A DNA stretch of 5,021 nucleotides, from contig NVXB01000048.1 in NCBI GenBank assembly GCA_002746425.1, positions 5,106 to 10,126 on the forward strand. The letters are read 5' to 3'. The notes under the pieces are model-generated. The model saw only the letters and a program-made list of their open reading frames with translations, was not told where the DNA came from and made no database searches. Below, in pieces: positions 1 to 5,021 of this stretch (position 1 is the first letter of the stretch; every line of letters starts with the position of its first letter). Position numbers and translations under genes: made by a program. The stretch is from Hyphomicrobiales bacterium. Lineage in GTDB: Bacteria > Pseudomonadota > Alphaproteobacteria > Rhizobiales > GCA-2746425.

Positions 1-1821
1 GGTGCGGGTTTGATCGCCTTTGAAGGGCATGCTCTTCAGGTCGACTTCCATATGTACTTCTTTGCTGTGTTTGGCCTGATTGTGCTGCTGATGGATGTTC
101 CCGCGTTGGTCGTGGGTACGCTGGCGGTTGCTGTGCATCACTTATTGCTGTCGGTGCTGGCGCCGGACCTTGTGTTTTTTGGCGGCGCAGATTTTGGCCG
201 GGTTCTGTTTCATGCAATTATTCTGATTGCTGAAATGTTCGGCTTGTCCTGGTTGGTGCTGCGCATTCAGGATGTGTTTTCCGCGCTGCAAGTTGAAACC
301 AGCAAAGCCAATGACGCGGCCCAGCAGCAGGAAAACGCCGTACTGCGCAGCCAGGAAATCCGGGTTGAAACCGATGCAGAGCGCACCAAGATTTTGTCTG
401 ACCTGAGCATGCTGTTTGGAGAAGTTGTTGAAAGCGCCAGCCAGGGCGACTTCAACAAGCGGGTCAATCAGGACTTTGAGGATGATGATTTAAACACGTT
501 GGCCCTGCGGATGAATGGCTTGATGGAAACAGTAAGCAAGGGTCTTTCTGAAACCACCAATGTATTGTCCGCTATTGCCCGGGGTGATCTTACCCAGCGC
601 ATTGAGGGTAATTATCAGGGCCTGTTTGGTGAGTTGAAAGATTCTGCCAACATGACCGCTGACAAGCTGTCGCAGATTGTTGGTCAGTTGCAACTCTCGT
701 CCGGTGAGTTGAACAATGCGACAGACGAGATTTTGGCTGGTGCCAATGATTTGTCAGAACGTACCACAAGGCAGGCCGCGACAATCGAGCAGACTTCTGC
801 TGCCATGGAACAGCTTGCCAGAACCGTTTTGGAAAACGCTGAACGCGCCAATGGTGCGCGGCGGACCGTGAGCAAGGCGCAAGTAACGGCCGAGCAGGGC
901 GGTGAGGTTATGCGCGATGCAACGCGCGCCATGGAGCGCATCACCACATCCTCCAGCAAGATTTCTGACATTATTGGCATGATCGATAATATTGCGTTTC
1001 AAACCAACCTATTGGCGCTGAATGCGTCGGTTGAAGCTGCACGTGCCGGTGAGGCTGGCAAGGGCTTTGCGGTGGTTGCCACAGAGGTGCGCCGTCTTGC
1101 GCAATCAGCGGCGCAAGCCTCGCAAGAAGTAAAAACATTGATTGAGGCCAGCGTTGATGAAGTGCGCGGCGGTAGCAATCTGGTGTCCAAAGCTGCCAGC
1201 AACCTGGAAGTTATTGTCGGCTCGGTGGGCGATGTCACCAGCTTGATGAATGAGATTGCCGATGAAAGCCGGGGGCAGGCCTCCAGCCTCGAGCAATTAC
1301 ATGCCGCGGTTAAAATCATGGATGAGATGACCCAGCATAATGCGGCCCTTGTGGAAGAAACTAATGCCGCCATGGGCCAAACCAAAATTCAGGTCACACA
1401 TTTGAACAGTATTGCCGGTCAGTTCCGCATAGCAGGTAACCCAGAACATGCAGGTACTCTGCATGCAGGCACTCACCACGTGGGCAATCTGGGGAGCGCA
1501 CCCATTGTCGCTGGTGATGCGCGTTCTTTGCAAGCACAGGCCCTGCAAAGTCAAATCCTGCGAAGCCAGGGTATACATAACCAGGGCATGAAAAGTCAGA
1601 TCCTGGGCGCATTTGGTGGCCCCATTGCGCAACCTGCATCCAGCTCACAAGCTTCATTTGCAGCAGACTACCCAGATACCATTCCGCCACATCAGCTGCC
1701 CCCGCATCAACCTGTCGATAGGGTTGCCAGGGCGCCAATCAGCGGCAATCCAGCAACCCATGACAATACAGCCCTGAGCCTGATCAACGATACCGATATT
1801 GATGACTGGGATGAGTTCTGA
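1..1821 (+). CDS. Methyl-accepting chemotaxis protein, 5' end outside window
   Basis: Membrane chemoreceptor that would control a CheA kinase through CheW. The frame is open to base 1, so the true start lies upstream; residues below are counted from the TTG codon at base 10. About three hydrophobic helices (roughly 14-28, 31-50, 66-87) with no large periplasmic domain suggest a membrane-embedded sensor. A polar helical linker (88-130) leads to two HAMP-like units (about 130-178 and 181-224). The cytoplasmic signalling hairpin follows: its tip at 325-365 has the near-invariant core with FQTNLLALNA and GFAVVA, and methylation-type motifs lie on both sides (E260/Q261, E428/Q429, E449/E450). The length of the two arms looks like the Tsr class. 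A Gln/His-rich tail (about 475-590) with short repeats precedes the final DWDEF, which fits the xWxxF CheR-tethering pattern. Family is certain; the ligand is unknown. A dual-receiver gene follows 65 bases downstream. Confidence 0.95.
   Translation, partial: GAGLIAFEGHALQVDFHMYFFAVFGLIVLLMDVPALVVGTLAVAVHHLLLSVLAPDLVFFGGADFGRVLFHAIILIAEMFGLSWLVLRIQDVFSALQVETSKANDAAQQQENAVLRSQEIRVETDAERTKILSDLSMLFGEVVESASQGDFNKRVNQDFEDDDLNTLALRMNGLMETVSKGLSETTNVLSAIARGDLTQRIEGNYQGLFGELKDSANMTADKLSQIVGQLQLSSGELNNATDEILAGANDLSERTTRQAATIEQTSAAMEQLARTVLENAERANGARRTVSKAQVTAEQGGEVMRDATRAMERITTSSSKISDIIGMIDNIAFQTNLLALNASVEAARAGEAGKGFAVVATEVRRLAQSAAQASQEVKTLIEASVDEVRGGSNLVSKAASNLEVIVGSVGDVTSLMNEIADESRGQASSLEQLHAAVKIMDEMTQHNAALVEETNAAMGQTKIQVTHLNSIAGQFRIAGNPEHAGTLHAGTHHVGNLGSAPIVAGDARSLQAQALQSQILRSQGIHNQGMKSQILGAFGGPIAQPASSSQASFAADYPDTIPPHQLPPHQPVDRVARAPISGNPATHDNTALSLINDTDIDDWDEF
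1447..1605 (+). repeat. Short in-frame repeats in the chemoreceptor tail
   Basis: Two imperfect direct repeats lie in the tail-coding region. CATGCAGGTACT (1447-1458) recurs as CATGCAGGCACT (1462-1473), a period of 15 bases that encodes HAGTL then HAGTH. AAAGTCAAATCCTG (1547-1560) recurs as AAAGTCAGATCCTG (1592-1605), a period of 45 bases that repeats SQIL every 15 residues. Both periods are multiples of three, so reading frame is kept. They look like small duplications in a flexible linker between the signalling hairpin and the C-terminal tether, rather than a mobile element. Confidence 0.6.
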
Positions 1822-1872
1822 GACCAAAATTGAAGTGAACTGAACCTATTTGCACGCACGCACGTACGAACT

Positions 1873-1882
1873 AAAGGACGAG
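1873..1882 (+). promoter_or_regulatory. Ribosome binding site that fixes a TTG start
   Basis: AAAGGACGAG contains AGGA at 1875-1878, eight bases before the TTG at 1887. No in-frame ATG lies close enough to keep the first beta strand of the receiver domain (IIDDS), and the ATG at 1901 is out of frame. The TTG is therefore the best start. Confidence 0.75.
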
Positions 1883-1886
1883 AACA

Positions 1887-2666
1887 TTGGCACAACGATC
1901 ATGTCTTATAATTGATGACAGCAGAACTCAGCTGACAGCGATCATGCGTATGATACCTATCGATGGATGGCAGGCATTTATCGCGGAATCGTTTGATGTC
2001 GCGCGCCAGTACGCGGCAGAGGAGATTGAACTCATCCTGCTTGATGTCTTTCTGGGAAAACAGAATGGCATTGATTTGCTTCCCGACATCCGCAAAATCT
2101 GGCCCAAGGCAACCATTGCTGTGATGACGGCTGGTGATGGCGATGATGAGGAGGTTAAAGCCCAGCTCAAGCGCGCCAAGGCGCAGGGCGTTGATCACCT
2201 TGTGCGAAAACCCTTTGGCAAAGCAGCGATGAACGATTTGTTGGTTGATGCAGAACGTATTGCTGACACGGGCAGACGCTTGCTGCATGTGCTGGTGGTG
2301 GATGATACACGGTTGTTCCGCGAAATGGCGGCAACGAATTTGCGCAAGGTTGGATGCCGAGTGTCCGTTGCCGGTGACATGGAAACAGCGCTGGAAGCGT
2401 TGGTCTATGATGTCATCGATGTTGTGATGACGGATATTTTCATGCCTGGTATGGGCGGCTTGGCGGGTACAAAAATTATCCGCGAGAATTATCCCGGTAT
2501 CGGCATCATCGCGATGTCTGGCGGTTTCGGCGAGTTGGAGTCTGAAGATGCGCTGCTTGCGGCGCATAAGGTTGGTGCAGATTACTGCGTTGCCAAGCCG
2601 TTTGATGCCAGTCAGCTAAAGTATGCGCTCAAACTGGCAATGGCAAATCCAAGGCATGCCTCGTAA
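1887..2666 (+). CDS. Dual-receiver response regulator without output domain
   Basis: A 259-residue protein built only of two CheY-like receiver domains, so a soluble cytoplasmic phosphoacceptor. Receiver 1 (about 5-120) has the acidic pair D10/D11, phosphoacceptor D53 in the LLDVF strand, T81 and K108 in RKPF. Receiver 2 (about 133-252) has D139/D140, D183 in the MTDIFMPG motif, S211 and K237 in AKPF. Both complete sets suggest that both domains can be phosphorylated, unlike PleD, where the second receiver is degenerate. There is no DNA-binding, GGDEF, EAL or kinase domain before the stop. The start is TTG, supported by the ribosome binding site. It lies 65 bases after a chemoreceptor gene and before a terminator, so the pair is probably one operon. 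Possible roles are a chemotaxis response regulator, a phosphate sink, or an adaptor like the tandem-CheY protein FrzZ; the sequence does not choose between them. Confidence 0.92.
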   Translation: MAQRSCLIIDDSRTQLTAIMRMIPIDGWQAFIAESFDVARQYAAEEIELILLDVFLGKQNGIDLLPDIRKIWPKATIAVMTAGDGDDEEVKAQLKRAKAQGVDHLVRKPFGKAAMNDLLVDAERIADTGRRLLHVLVVDDTRLFREMAATNLRKVGCRVSVAGDMETALEALVYDVIDVVMTDIFMPGMGGLAGTKIIRENYPGIGIIAMSGGFGELESEDALLAAHKVGADYCVAKPFDASQLKYALKLAMANPRHAS

Positions 2667-2709
2667 TGGGCTTCGGCTTTTAAAGAATAATTTTTTCTTT
2701 TAGAGTTTT

Positions 2710-2732
2710 CCTGAGGGGCTCTTCAGGTTTTT
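2710..2732 (+). terminator. Rho-independent terminator after the dual-receiver gene
   Basis: CCTGAGG-GGCT-CTTCAGG forms a seven-pair stem with one G-U wobble and a four-base loop (2710-2727), followed at once by TTTTT (2728-2732). It lies 43 bases past the stop of the dual-receiver gene and would end the chemoreceptor/regulator transcript. It separates that unit from the transporter genes. Confidence 0.8.
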
Positions 2733-2748
2733 GTTCATTATTATTATG

Positions 2749-2792
2749 TTTAGCAACGGCTCGCTTAAAGTTTAGCGACGGTCCGCATGAAG
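2749..2792. repeat. Two adjacent 22-bp imperfect direct repeats
   Basis: The unit TTTAGC-R-ACGG-YY-CGC...AAG occurs at 2749-2770 and again immediately at 2771-2792, with 17 of 22 bases the same by hand alignment. A period of 22 bp is about two DNA turns, so both copies would face the same side of the helix. The junction also carries a dyad, TCGCT (2761-2765) with AGCGA (2774-2778). The place, after a terminator and about 250 bp upstream of a transporter gene, fits an operator, but no regulator is identified. Confidence 0.55.
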
Positions 2793-2884
2793 TCATGTGG
2801 GCCTAAAGCGCTATTTGCCTGCATACTCCGTCTTTTTTGACGATGATATTTAGTGAAATCACCCTAATAAAAAATGTATTTTGC

Positions 2885-2913
2885 AGCAATTGCTTGTGAT
2901 GTAGCTGTCACAA
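2885..2913. promoter_or_regulatory. Possible operator: palindrome abutting an inverted repeat
   Basis: AGCAATTGCT (2885-2894) is a perfect 10-bp palindrome. Overlapping its last base is TTGTGA-N8-TCACAA (2894-2913), with perfect 6-bp arms. The half-sites resemble CRP/FNR-family halves, but the spacer is eight bases, whereas the usual CRP spacing between TGTGA and TCACA is six. It may be a binding site for a dimeric regulator of the downstream transporter. Its ends lie 130-158 bp before the binding-protein start codon. Confidence 0.4.
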
Positions 2914-2935
2914 TCTTGCTTTAGATCAAAATTCT

Positions 2936-2951
2936 CGTAGACGACTACGTC
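2936..2951. repeat. Overlapping inverted repeats upstream of the transporter
   Basis: CGTAG-ACGA-CTACG (2936-2949) has 5-bp arms. Inside the same bases, GACG-ACTA-CGTC (2940-2951) has 4-bp arms, so the two pairings exclude each other. It could be a protein-binding dyad or part of a leader RNA. At this size, chance is a real possibility. Confidence 0.35.
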
Positions 2952-2957
2952 AAAATG

Positions 2958-3020
2958 GTGAAGGCTAAGGTAAGCCAGCTTAATTTGGGCTTCACAGGTA
3001 CTGCGAAAATGCAGTTTTTT
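2958..3020 (+). promoter_or_regulatory. Possible structured leader with terminator-like hairpin
   Basis: GTGAAG (2958-2963) can pair with CTTCAC (2990-2995), enclosing a smaller TAAG-CCAG-CTTA hairpin (2971-2982). Just after it, ACTGC-GAAAAT-GCAGT (3000-3015) makes a five-pair stem followed by five T (3016-3020), the layout of a weak intrinsic terminator, eight bases before the ribosome binding site of the binding-protein gene. This could be an attenuator. The stems are short and I recognise no known riboswitch class, so confidence is low. Confidence 0.3.
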
Positions 3021-3027
3021 AATTGTT

Positions 3028-3034
3028 AGAAGGA
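3028..3034 (+). promoter_or_regulatory. Ribosome binding site of the binding-protein gene
   Basis: AGAAGGA lies eight bases before the ATG at 3043, a strong Shine-Dalgarno match that supports this start. That start also gives a complete Tat signal peptide. The TAG of the mini-ORF at 2955-3029 overlaps its first two bases. Confidence 0.8.
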
Positions 3035-3042
3035 TTCACTTT

Positions 3043-4209
3043 ATGTCTATCAAGAATTCCAGCCGTTTGACGCAAATGGCGGCGCATAGTTTTAGCCGCC
3101 GGTCTTTGCTCAAAGGTGCAGCCGCCACAGGCGCTATTGCAGCTTCTGGCGTCTTTTCTATTAGCCAGTCCTTGGCGTCATCAGGCGAAGTTAATGTTTT
3201 CGCTTGGGGTGATTACATTAAAGACAACATTTCTGATGCTTTTGAGAAGAAAACCGGCATTAAGATCAACCTGTCCACTTTCGGCTCCAATGAAGAGCTG
3301 CAGAGCAAGCTGAAAGCTTCTGGTGGCAAGGGTTTCGATCTTGTATTCCCATCCGTTGATACACGTCCTGAGTTTGATGACGGCGATCTTCTTGCTGAAA
3401 TCGATGAGTCCCGTGTGAATGTGGACCAGATTGAGCCAGCTGTATGGCGCAGTTCTTTGAGCCTTGGTGCTGCCAGACGCGGTAAGCGCCATCTTGTGCC
3501 ATTCGATTGGGGTACAGAAGGTGTAACTTATGACAGCTCCGTACATTCCTTCGAACCAGGTGAGCTGTCCTACGGCCACATGTGGGCAGATGGACTTGAC
3601 GGAAAAGTTGCTGGCCGCCAAAAATCACTGGTGATGACACTGGCGATCTATCTGGATTCCATTGGCGAAGTTTCTTCCAACCGTGGCATGGACATTTATA
3701 AGTCCGAAGCTGATATGCGCCGCGTTATGGATGGCTGCCTTGCATTCATGGCACCACACAAGAAAAACATCGGTGCTTTCTGGAACAATGCAACAGAAGC
3801 AACATCTGCCTTTACAGACAGTGGCTGCACCATTGGTCAGACATGGGATACCACCGGTATCAAACTGCACAATGATGTGGATAAAAAATGGATCTACACA
3901 GCTCCAAAAGAGGGCGCTCTTGGCTGGATGGATACAATGGCTATCCCATCTGGTGCCGAGAATGTTGAGCAGTCCTATGAGTTGATGAACTTCCTGATGA
4001 CACCAGAAATTGGTGGCATGTTCGCTAACAACACTGGCTACAACTCAGCTGCTGTTGGTTCATCTGCGCATCTTTCTGATGAAAGCAAAGAAGCCTTCAA
4101 CATTGCGTATCCTGCTGGTGCGATTGAAAATCTTTGGTGGTGGCCTATGTCCACTCCTTGGTTCTCAAATGTTCGTCAGGAATATGTAGAGAAAATGACT
4201 GCTCTTTAA
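3043..4209 (+). CDS. Tat-exported ABC importer binding protein, PotD-like
   Basis: Periplasmic solute-binding protein of 388 residues that would capture a small cation and pass it to an inner-membrane ABC importer. The N-terminus has a twin-arginine signal, SRRSLLK (18-24), a mild hydrophobic stretch (25-40) and a probable cleavage after SLA (A45). The mature part begins like PotD, with FAWGDYI (53-59), and continues with FDLVFPS (98-104), a TW motif around W268 and WMDTMAIPS (295-303). Against my memory of E. coli PotD, W55, Y58, W268, W295 and D297 match its pocket residues W34, Y37, W229, W255 and D257, but its D168 and E171 fall on non-acidic positions. C232 and C262 could form a disulfide. 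A WWW run (365-367) near the C-terminus is unusual. The ATPase gene follows 165 bases downstream. Family is secure; the exact substrate (spermidine, putrescine or another amine) is not. Confidence 0.92.
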   Translation: MSIKNSSRLTQMAAHSFSRRSLLKGAAATGAIAASGVFSISQSLASSGEVNVFAWGDYIKDNISDAFEKKTGIKINLSTFGSNEELQSKLKASGGKGFDLVFPSVDTRPEFDDGDLLAEIDESRVNVDQIEPAVWRSSLSLGAARRGKRHLVPFDWGTEGVTYDSSVHSFEPGELSYGHMWADGLDGKVAGRQKSLVMTLAIYLDSIGEVSSNRGMDIYKSEADMRRVMDGCLAFMAPHKKNIGAFWNNATEATSAFTDSGCTIGQTWDTTGIKLHNDVDKKWIYTAPKEGALGWMDTMAIPSGAENVEQSYELMNFLMTPEIGGMFANNTGYNSAAVGSSAHLSDESKEAFNIAYPAGAIENLWWWPMSTPWFSNVRQEYVEKMTAL

Positions 4210-4230
4210 TTTGAAGAGTTGACGAGATTG

Positions 4231-4266
4231 CGCGGGGCTTTGGTCCTTTTGGATTGAAGCTCCGCG
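4231..4266 (+). promoter_or_regulatory. Long intercistronic RNA hairpin without a T-tract
   Basis: Bases 4231-4246 pair without interruption with 4251-4266 around a TTTT loop. This gives 16 pairs, four of them G-U wobbles, with a GC-rich base (CGCGG with CCGCG). It starts 21 bases after the binding-protein stop and is followed by ACATCAAAC rather than a T run, so it is not a typical intrinsic terminator. The best reading is a 3' stabiliser or processing site that raises binding-protein mRNA over the transporter genes behind it, as described for malE-malF. A leaky or factor-dependent terminator remains possible. Confidence 0.7.
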
Positions 4267-4286
4267 ACATCAAACACAGCGAATTT

Positions 4287-4313
4287 TGAAGACCTGTGAG
4301 TACTGAAGACCTG
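4287..4313. repeat. 10-bp direct repeat before the ATPase gene
   Basis: TGAAGACCTG occurs exactly at 4287-4296 and 4304-4313, a 17-bp period, between the intercistronic hairpin and the ATPase start. It may be a binding site or a small duplication. Nothing shows a function. Confidence 0.45.
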
Positions 4314-4362
4314 CAATGCCTTTTGGGGAAAATGTATTGTCAGGAATGTATAAGAACAATTT

Positions 4363-4368
4363 GGGAGG
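4363..4368 (+). promoter_or_regulatory. Ribosome binding site choosing the ATPase start
   Basis: GGGAGG lies six bases before the ATG at 4375. Later in-frame ATGs at 4381 and 4390 would sit 12 and 21 bases away, and the ATG at 4370 is out of frame, so 4375 is preferred. Confidence 0.7.
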
Positions 4369-4374
4369 CATGCG

Positions 4375-5021
4375 ATGGCAATGCGCGGAATGGATATCGA
4401 ACTGAAAGATGTGTCGATTCGCTTTGGTGAATTTACGGCCGTTCAGCCAACCAATCTAAAAATTAAAGCTGGAGAGTTCTTCTCCATCCTCGGCCCATCG
4501 GGTTGCGGTAAAACCACAATTTTGCGGATGGTATCTGGGTTCTTGACCCCGACATCGGGTGATATTCTGATCGGCGGCGAATCAATGGCGGGTATTGGTC
4601 CCGACAAACGCCCCACAGCATTGATCTTCCAGAGCCTTGCACTGTTTCCCTTGATGAGCGTTTGGGAAAACGTTGCCTTTGGCCTTGAAATGCGCGGTAT
4701 GTCCAAACCAAAACGTCGCGAAAAAGCTGCCGAATTGCTCGACCTTGTTGCCCTTGGTGATCAGGGCGAGAAAATGCCTGACGAGCTGTCTGGTGGCCAA
4801 CGTCAGCGTGTGGCGATTGCGCGTGCTCTTGCGGTGGAACCTGCCGTTCTGCTGCTTGATGAGCCGCTGTCTGCGCTGGATTTGAAGCTGCGCCAGCATA
4901 TGCGCTCCGAATTGCGCGATATTCAGCGTAAAACCGGTGTGACCTTTATCTACATCACCCATGATCAGGGCGAAGCGCTGACGATGTCAGATCGCATCGC
5001 GGTCATGAAAGCCGGTGTGAT
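4375..5021 (+). CDS. ABC importer ATPase, PotA-like, 3' end outside window
   Basis: Cytoplasmic ATP-hydrolysing subunit of the importer fed by the preceding binding protein. The 215 visible residues form a nearly complete nucleotide-binding domain: Walker A GPSGCGKTT (40-48), Q-loop Q86 in IFQSLALFP, signature LSGGQRQR (138-145), Walker B VLLLDEP (158-164), D-loop SALD (166-169) and switch H196 in ITHDQ. The order and wording of these motifs fit the PotA/MalK group, whose members usually continue with a C-terminal TOBE-type regulatory domain; that part lies beyond the window. The frame stays open to the last base. It is probably in one operon with the binding protein, 165 bases upstream, and permease genes are expected downstream. 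The symbol potA is not given because the substrate is unproven. Confidence 0.95.
   Translation, partial: MAMRGMDIELKDVSIRFGEFTAVQPTNLKIKAGEFFSILGPSGCGKTTILRMVSGFLTPTSGDILIGGESMAGIGPDKRPTALIFQSLALFPLMSVWENVAFGLEMRGMSKPKRREKAAELLDLVALGDQGEKMPDELSGGQRQRVAIARALAVEPAVLLLDEPLSALDLKLRQHMRSELRDIQRKTGVTFIYITHDQGEALTMSDRIAVMKAGV

Larger units (their letters stand above)
2667..3042. other. 376-base intergenic region between signalling and transport genes
   Basis: No convincing protein gene is present. From left to right it holds a small cUUCGg hairpin followed by TTTT right after the stop (2668-2681), an AT-rich AAAGAA/TTCTTT inverted repeat (2682-2700), the main terminator, a 22-bp tandem repeat, a CGTC-T6-GACG inverted repeat (2829-2842), a palindrome plus dyad (2885-2913), small inverted repeats (2936-2951) and a possible structured leader (2955-3029). 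The region is more AT-rich than the genes around it. The promoter of the binding-protein gene must lie here, but no -35/-10 pair with proper spacing stands out. Confidence 0.8.

Noticed and set aside
1853..1868. GCACGCACGCACGTAC run as a repeat element
   Set aside because: It is a short low-complexity run of three CACG-like units before a ribosome binding site, with nothing to suggest a function.
1899..2567. 222-codon open frame on the minus strand opposite the dual-receiver gene
   Set aside because: It mirrors a well-supported gene, has no recognisable domain, and its protein is rich in His, Arg and Cys as expected from an antisense frame.
2668..2700. First terminator directly after the dual-receiver stop
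   Set aside because: The cUUCGg hairpin has only four pairs, two of them wobbles, and the AAAGAA/TTCTTT pair is AT-only; the hairpin at 2710-2732 is far better.
2787..2840. 17-codon ATG frame in the intergenic region
   Set aside because: It has no ribosome binding site, overlaps the second tandem repeat copy and a small inverted repeat, and is short enough to arise by chance.
2837..2870. TTGACG followed by TAATAA as a sigma-70 promoter for the binding-protein gene
   Set aside because: The spacer is 22 bases, too long for a usual -35/-10 pair, and no better -10 lies at 16-18 bases.
2894..2913. Canonical CRP site
   Set aside because: TGTGA and TCACA are eight bases apart instead of six, so it is reported only as an unassigned dyad.
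2905..2920. Possible sigma-54 promoter (TGTCAC ... TTGCT)
   Set aside because: It lacks the GG of the -24 element, and the distance between the two elements is one base short.
4582..4962. Minus-strand open frames opposite the ATPase gene
   Set aside because: They overlap the conserved Walker and signature motifs of a clear ABC ATPase and show no family features of their own.

Overview
The window reads as ordinary chromosomal DNA from a proteobacterium, most likely an alphaproteobacterium. The basis is the chemoreceptor type (short membrane sensor followed by tandem HAMP, ending in a DDWDEF-like tail), a Tat-exported solute-binding protein and the general style of the proteins. This placement is inference from protein character, because no rRNA or other marker is present. 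All four genes lie on the + strand and fall into two functional blocks.

Block 1 (1-2666) is signal transduction. The 3' part of a methyl-accepting chemotaxis protein gene enters from the left edge and ends at 1821. After 65 bases comes a gene for a 259-residue protein made of two complete receiver domains and no output domain, started from TTG behind a clear ribosome binding site. The two are probably co-transcribed, and a U-tailed hairpin at 2710-2732 probably ends the transcript. The receptor would signal to a CheA-type kinase; the dual receiver is a plausible phosphorylation target or phosphate sink in the same pathway (inference).

Block 2 (3043-5021) is an ABC importer of the PotABCD/spermidine-putrescine superfamily. 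It contains a Tat-exported periplasmic binding protein and then the ATPase, which runs off the right edge. Permease genes would be expected beyond it. The binding protein keeps the aromatic residues of the PotD pocket and one aspartate but appears to lack two acidic residues, so its substrate may be another cationic amine. The gap between the two genes holds a 16-bp hairpin with no T-tract, a good candidate for an mRNA-stabilising or processing element that would favour the binding protein over the ATPase.

The 376-base gap between the blocks (2667-3042) is the richest non-coding stretch. It holds the terminator, a 22-bp imperfect tandem repeat, a palindrome abutting a TTGTGA-N8-TCACAA dyad, an overlapping pair of small inverted repeats, and a possible structured leader with a terminator-like hairpin inside a 24-codon mini-ORF just before the binding-protein gene. 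I could not assign a convincing promoter. No CRISPR array, transposon, phage gene, tRNA or defence system is visible; the unexplained signals here are regulatory in scale.
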